Made by a program: the position numbers and the translations under genes
The notes under the pieces: model-generated
What the model saw: only the letters and a program-made list of their open reading frames with translations
What the model was told of the DNA's origin: nothing
Database searches by the model: none
Shown here: positions 60,772 through 64,000 of the stretch, in pieces
Position numbering within the stretch: position 1 is the first letter of the stretch
Layout of the letters: every line of letters begins with the position of its first letter
Source of the DNA: CAYJLF01 sp964371055
GTDB taxonomy: Bacteria > Eisenbacteria > RBG-16-71-46 > CAIMUX01
Direction: 5' to 3'
Length of the DNA: 64,000 nucleotides
Assembly (NCBI GenBank): GCA_964371055.1
Contig: CAYJLF010000007.1
Coordinates: 186,001-250,000, forward strand

Positions 60772-61332
60772 TTACAGCGCGCCTCCGGAGTCGCCCGGGG
60801 TCGTGGACTCCTCCTTGCCCGGCTGATCGTCGGGCAACTGGGGGAGACTCGGAGCGTCGCCTCCGCCTCCGTCCGCATCGGGGTCCTGCTCGACCGGCGT
60901 CGGAGGCTTGCCCCCGCCACTGCTCGAGGGGGGCGCCTGCCAGCGGACCTCGAGCGGGCCGGCCGCCGCGCTCTCGTGTCCAGCCGCATCGACCGCGGTC
61001 ACGATGATCCAGACCGTATCGTCGATCCCGATCGCCAGGGTGTATTCCGCCGTCGCGACCAGCTCCGGATTGTCCTTCGAATAGGCATCCGGGCGGGTCG
61101 GAGCCGGGTCATACCGGTAGACGTTGTAGCCGGCGAGATCAGGCTCCACATTCGGCTCCCACCGGACGACGGCGGTGAACCCGTCACCATAGAGCGCGGT
61201 GTCCAGCCCGACCGGCGGCAGCGGTGGCGCGTCGTCCTGCGGAATCACGACCTGGGTCGCATTGTCGTCGCCGCAGCCGGCCAGAACGGCCAGCCCGACC
61301 AGTGCGACCAAGAACAGCTTCGAGTGCTTCAT
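60772..61332 (-). CDS. Small lipoprotein with one FN3-like domain
   Basis: A 186-residue protein. A signal peptide ends in lipobox 'LAVLAGC' (C20). An FN3-like domain (about 38-130) carries 'VVRWEPNVEPDLAGYNVYRY' and 'WIIVTAVDAAGHES'. A Pro/Ser/Gly/Asp-rich tail follows. It is predicted to be anchored in a membrane and to bind a surface partner or glycan; nothing more specific is visible. ATG with GGGAGG upstream. The first fibronectin part resembles that of the FGE-like lipoprotein at 41.5 kb. Confidence 0.83.
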   Translation of the reverse strand: MKHSKLFLVALVGLAVLAGCGDDNATQVVIPQDDAPPLPPVGLDTALYGDGFTAVVRWEPNVEPDLAGYNVYRYDPAPTRPDAYSKDNPELVATAEYTLAIGIDDTVWIIVTAVDAAGHESAAAGPLEVRWQAPPSSSGGGKPPTPVEQDPDADGGGGDAPSLPQLPDDQPGKEESTTPGDSGGAL

Positions 61333-61767
61333 TGAGTACGCCTCCCGGGTTCGAGCGGATCGCGCCTCCGCGCGGTCCCCGCTCCTCCTCTGCCCTGTAA
61401 ACCGTCATCGCGGGGTGACGGAGCAGTGCGGAACAAGGTGCGTGCCGAGACGGCCCCAAACCTGCGGGCGAACGAGGGTTGTAGTTATAATCGATGATAT
61501 AACAATATGTTGCAGTCTCATTCCGAATCATCGCTCATCGGCCGAGTCGGGTTTGGTGCACGCGGCGGGGGATGCAGCGCGCGGTGCCCTGGGCAGGTTG
61601 CAACGCCGGGACCGGACAAATGCGAACAGCACGACCCCCGGGCCGGTCCGCGGTAACGCCGGTGGGCCGAATCACCCGAAGGGCGGGTTCGTTGACCCGT
61701 CCGCCCTCGATTGCTACAGTCCCGACGCCTTGCGCCGATGGAGGCGTGCGGCTGAGGAAGGAACTTG
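61333..61767 (+). other. Intergenic region with AT-rich patch and accA promoter
   Basis: This 435-base gap between divergent genes has no credible frame. Positions 61478-61515 form an AT-rich island (containing TTATAATC and ATATAAC) that is striking in this GC-rich window, probably promoter or protein-binding DNA. The accA promoter lies further right. Confidence 0.55.
61692..61720 (+). promoter_or_regulatory. Putative accA promoter
   Basis: TTGACC (61692-61697), a 17-bp spacer ending in TGC, and TACAGT (61715-61720). The start would be near 61727, about 40 bases before the ATG. Confidence 0.55.
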
Positions 61768-62730
61768 ATGGAAACATCCTGGCTCGACTTCGAGCGGCCG
61801 ATCGTGGAACTCGAACAGCGGATCGCGGAACTCCGGGGCGCGGGGGGCGAGGGACCGCCCGAGGCGACCGACGAGTTGCGGACTCTCGAGTCCCGCCTCG
61901 CCCGCCTGCGCGAGGAGGTCTATGCCAACCTGACGAGCTGGCAGCGGGTCCAGCTTGCCCGTCACCCGAGGCGACCCTACACCCTGGACTACGTCAAGGC
62001 GCTCTGCACCGACTTCATCGAGCTTCATGGCGATCGGACCTTCGCCGATGACGCGGCGATCGTCGGTGGACCGGCCCGGTTCGAAGGACGGCCCGTGATG
62101 ATCATCGGCCATCAGAAGGGGCGCACGACGAAAGAGAAGATGACGCGGAACTTCGGCATGCCCCATCCCGAGGGATACCGCAAGGCGCTTCGCCTGATGA
62201 AGATGGCCGAGAAGTTCGCTGCTCCGGTCATCAGCTTCGTCGACACCCCGGGCGCCTTTCCCGGGATCGGCGCGGAGGAGCGGGGCCAGTCCGAAGCGAT
62301 CGCCCGGAACCTTCGAGAGATGTCGCGTCTCGCCGTGCCGATCGTGGTGGTGGTCATCGGCGAAGGCGGTTCGGGTGGGGCGCTGGCGATCGCGGTGGGG
62401 GATCGGATCCTGATGCTGGAGAACTCGGTCTACTCCGTCATCTCTCCCGAGGGATGCGCCTCGATCCTCTGGAAGGATGCGTCGCGCGCGCCGGAAGCGG
62501 CGACCGCGATGCGCATCACGGCCTCTGACCTCTTCTCCTTCGGGATCATCGATCGTGTGTTGCCGGAGCCGGAGGGAGGAGCGCACCGCTCCCCGGAGTC
62601 GATGGCCGAGGTCGTGAGGACGGAACTCCGTTCGGCGCTCGAGGAACTCCTCCTGCTCCCCGTGCCGGTCCTGCTCGAGGAAAGGCTGCAGAAGTACCTG
62701 CGGATGGGAGTCTACGACGAATCGGCCTAG
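61768..62730 (+). CDS. accA: Acetyl-CoA carboxylase carboxyltransferase alpha subunit
   Basis: A 320-residue protein of normal length. 'LDFERPIVELEQRIAELR' opens the family's N-terminal helix, then 'FIELHGDRTFADDAAIVGG', 'NFGMPHPEGYRKALRLMKMAEKF' cut into conserved blocks, 'FVDTPGAFPGIGAEERGQ' and 'GEGGSGGALAI' (CoA/oxyanion region). With AccD it transfers carboxyl from biotin to acetyl-CoA, the first step of fatty-acid synthesis. AccD is not in the window. ATG with GGAAGGA upstream; promoter seen 50 bases before. Confidence 0.97.
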   Translation: METSWLDFERPIVELEQRIAELRGAGGEGPPEATDELRTLESRLARLREEVYANLTSWQRVQLARHPRRPYTLDYVKALCTDFIELHGDRTFADDAAIVGGPARFEGRPVMIIGHQKGRTTKEKMTRNFGMPHPEGYRKALRLMKMAEKFAAPVISFVDTPGAFPGIGAEERGQSEAIARNLREMSRLAVPIVVVVIGEGGSGGALAIAVGDRILMLENSVYSVISPEGCASILWKDASRAPEAATAMRITASDLFSFGIIDRVLPEPEGGAHRSPESMAEVVRTELRSALEELLLLPVPVLLEERLQKYLRMGVYDESA

Positions 62731-62742
62731 CGGGGGGCGGCG

Positions 62743-62771
62743 TTGACACCCGATGAGCGCGTCGTTAGTGT
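62743..62771 (+). promoter_or_regulatory. Putative promoter of the Trm112-like gene
   Basis: A perfect TTGACA (62743-62748), a 17-bp spacer and TAGTGT (62766-62771). The leader to the ATG at 62901 would be about 120 bases. Confidence 0.5.
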
Positions 62772-62900
62772 CGCCCCGATGCCGAGCGGCGATCTGTCGC
62801 CGGATCCCCCGGGCGCGGGTACCGCCGCGGGGGGAGCGTGGCGGTCCGGGGTGGCGCGCGCCCCGGGGATCTCCCGGACGGGATGGACGAGGAAGGGAAG

Positions 62901-63089
62901 ATGATCTCGAGGGAACTGCTCGACATTCTGGTCTGCCCGGCCTGCCGCGGCGATCTCGAGTACGACGAGGGGGCGTCGACCCTGACCTGCCACGCCTGCC
63001 GCCTCCGTTACCGGATCGAGGATGACATCCCGATCATGCTGGTGGACGAAGCAGAGCGGCTGGACCGGGACGAGCCTGAACGGCCTTGA
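62901..63089 (+). CDS. Trm112-family zinc-ribbon protein
   Basis: A 62-residue protein. 'LLDILVCPACRGDL' and 'LTCHACRLRYRIEDDIPIML' give two Cys pairs of a zinc ribbon, the Trm112/YcaR family pattern, though bacterial members sometimes lose metal. Family members activate methyltransferases in archaea and eukaryotes; in bacteria the role is less clear. An ATG six codons upstream (62883) is also possible. It stands alone, between accA and a secreted protein gene. Confidence 0.85.
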   Translation: MISRELLDILVCPACRGDLEYDEGASTLTCHACRLRYRIEDDIPIMLVDEAERLDRDEPERP

Positions 63090-63144
63090 ATCCCGGGACG
63101 GAAACTATTTCCCCCTTATCCGTGTTCCCACCCCGGGAGACCCG

Positions 63145-64000
63145 ATGAAGGCCACCTTGTCTCACATCGCCAGCTTCCGCCTGACCATCGTCCTGGCCGC
63201 ACTGGGTGTCGGCCTCGGCTTTGTGCAGGCGGGGATCGCCCGGGCGGAGGGCGCCCGCCCGGCCGGCATGGAGCGCGTCACCGTCGGTGACCGCGGCGTC
63301 GCGTTTACCATGCGGGCGGCCCTGGAATCGGTTGTGCGGTCCGAGGACGGCACGCTGATCGTCACCGATGCGACCCACCCGAACGGACCGGTGTCCGCCG
63401 CGGCCACCCTCCCCGGGATGACCGCCTGGGTGGCTCTCCCCCCTGGAACCGAAGCCGCGGTCGGGGTCGAGGTCACGGAGAGCGACCCGCTGCCCTGGCC
63501 CGCCGCCATGACGCCGGGCGAGCGCGAGGCGGTGCTCCGTCTCCTCTCATCCGAGGGATGGCGGACCGATCCTCCCTCGTGGATGCGCGACCAGTGGGTC
63601 GTCCCGGTCCGACTCTGTCCCGTGATCCCCGATGGCCGCGGCGGGTTGCGCTACGTCCGGCACTTTTCCTGTCGGATCTCGCACCCCGGCCGGCCGGACC
63701 AGGCGGCGCGCCGGTCCGCGGGGCGCGATCCCTTCGAGGGGGTCTACCGCGCGCTGCTTCTCAACTACGAGCAGGGACTCGACTGGCGCCGGGCGGCTCC
63801 CGCGCGGCTCTCCCGCGAAGGGACGAGGGATGACAGCTTTGCCAGCACCCCGAACCCCTGGATCCGCGTCGAGGTCACGCGGCGCGGCCTGACGATGATC
63901 CGTGGAGAGGACCTCGAAGCGCTCGGGCTGGTCCTGGAGTCGATCGATCCGCTCTCCCTCCGCCTCTTCCGTCCCGAGCCGCTCCCGCTGGACGAGGGCC
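63145..64000 (+). CDS. Secreted protein, probable C25-type peptidase, 3' truncated
   Basis: The frame begins at ATG 63145 and stays open to the end of the window, at least 285 residues. A signal peptide is clear (about 1-33, 'FRLTIVLAALGVGLGF' then 'ARAEG'). The region about 230-285 ('WIRVEVTRRGLTMIRGEDLE', 'LSLRLFRPEPLPLDEG') resembles the segment that precedes the catalytic domain in type IX-exported C25 peptidases. The catalytic part lies beyond the window, so the identification is tentative. Confidence 0.7.
   Translation, partial: MKATLSHIASFRLTIVLAALGVGLGFVQAGIARAEGARPAGMERVTVGDRGVAFTMRAALESVVRSEDGTLIVTDATHPNGPVSAAATLPGMTAWVALPPGTEAAVGVEVTESDPLPWPAAMTPGEREAVLRLLSSEGWRTDPPSWMRDQWVVPVRLCPVIPDGRGGLRYVRHFSCRISHPGRPDQAARRSAGRDPFEGVYRALLLNYEQGLDWRRAAPARLSREGTRDDSFASTPNPWIRVEVTRRGLTMIRGEDLEALGLVLESIDPLSLRLFRPEPLPLDEG

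Overview
This is a GC-rich window with about 40 protein genes, two tRNA genes and no rRNA, CRISPR array, insertion sequence or phage. Genes are closely packed, many start with GTG or TTG, and most have a clear Shine-Dalgarno sequence. Several traits point to a Gram-negative bacterium of the FCB group, with Candidatus Eisenbacteria or a relative as my best guess. These traits are: secreted proteins ending in FlgD-like Ig domains of the type IX secretion kind, a gingipain-family (C25) peptidase, Cys-rich 'GACC..G.C' repeat proteins, and an E1 dehydrogenase with fused alpha and beta halves. The lineage call is inference; no rRNA is present to test it.

Layout. 1-8.1 kb: the 3' part of a C25-type secreted peptidase, tRNA-Gln(CTG), an unknown helical protein, tRNA-Glu(CTC), and a pair of membrane-anchored coiled-coil proteins. 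8.1-11.1 kb (minus): a beta-CASP metallo-beta-lactamase RNase and an MFS transporter. 11.4-17.4 kb: three tandem secreted Cys-rich repeat proteins sharing a C-terminal W-G-x-[IL]-K signature. 17.5-20.2 kb: a SpoU-type RNA methyltransferase, an AlaX-type alanyl-tRNA editing protein and an acylphosphatase. 20.4-23.9 kb: an overlapping exonuclease/helicase pair like MrfB/MrfA. 24-29.6 kb: an envelope polysaccharide cluster (WecB epimerase, PIG-L deacetylase, flippase; converging GT2 and CsaB-like pyruvyltransferase). 29.6-36.3 kb: CCA-adding enzyme, endonuclease V, LeuRS and NAD synthetase.

36.5-43 kb: a solute-binding lipoprotein translationally coupled to a sensor histidine kinase, a DHH phosphoesterase, and an FGE-sulfatase-like lipoprotein. 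43.1-50.2 kb: a complete lipoate-dependent 2-oxoacid dehydrogenase locus (E3, LipB, fused E1, E2, LipA), so the complex and both lipoylation routes sit together. 50.2-52.3 kb: a TatD-associated type radical SAM protein, a thiamine-binding-type protein and LexA, with a LexA-box-like palindrome inside the putative lexA promoter. 52.3-54.8 kb (minus): a partner-switching module (STAS antagonist, HATPase kinase, REC-PP2C phosphatase). 55-64 kb: a fatty-acid desaturase, a large secreted repeat protein, a PyrE-Nudix fusion, a small lipoprotein, AccA, a Trm112-like protein, and the 5' part of another secreted protein, probably a second C25-type peptidase.

Most intergenic regions hold a sigma70-like promoter with a good TTGAC/TTGC -35, a 17-18 bp spacer and a -10 of the TAnnnT type, often preceded by TGC. 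These promoters were found by eye and are less certain than the genes. All functional names rest on recognised motifs and remembered family features, not on database searches.
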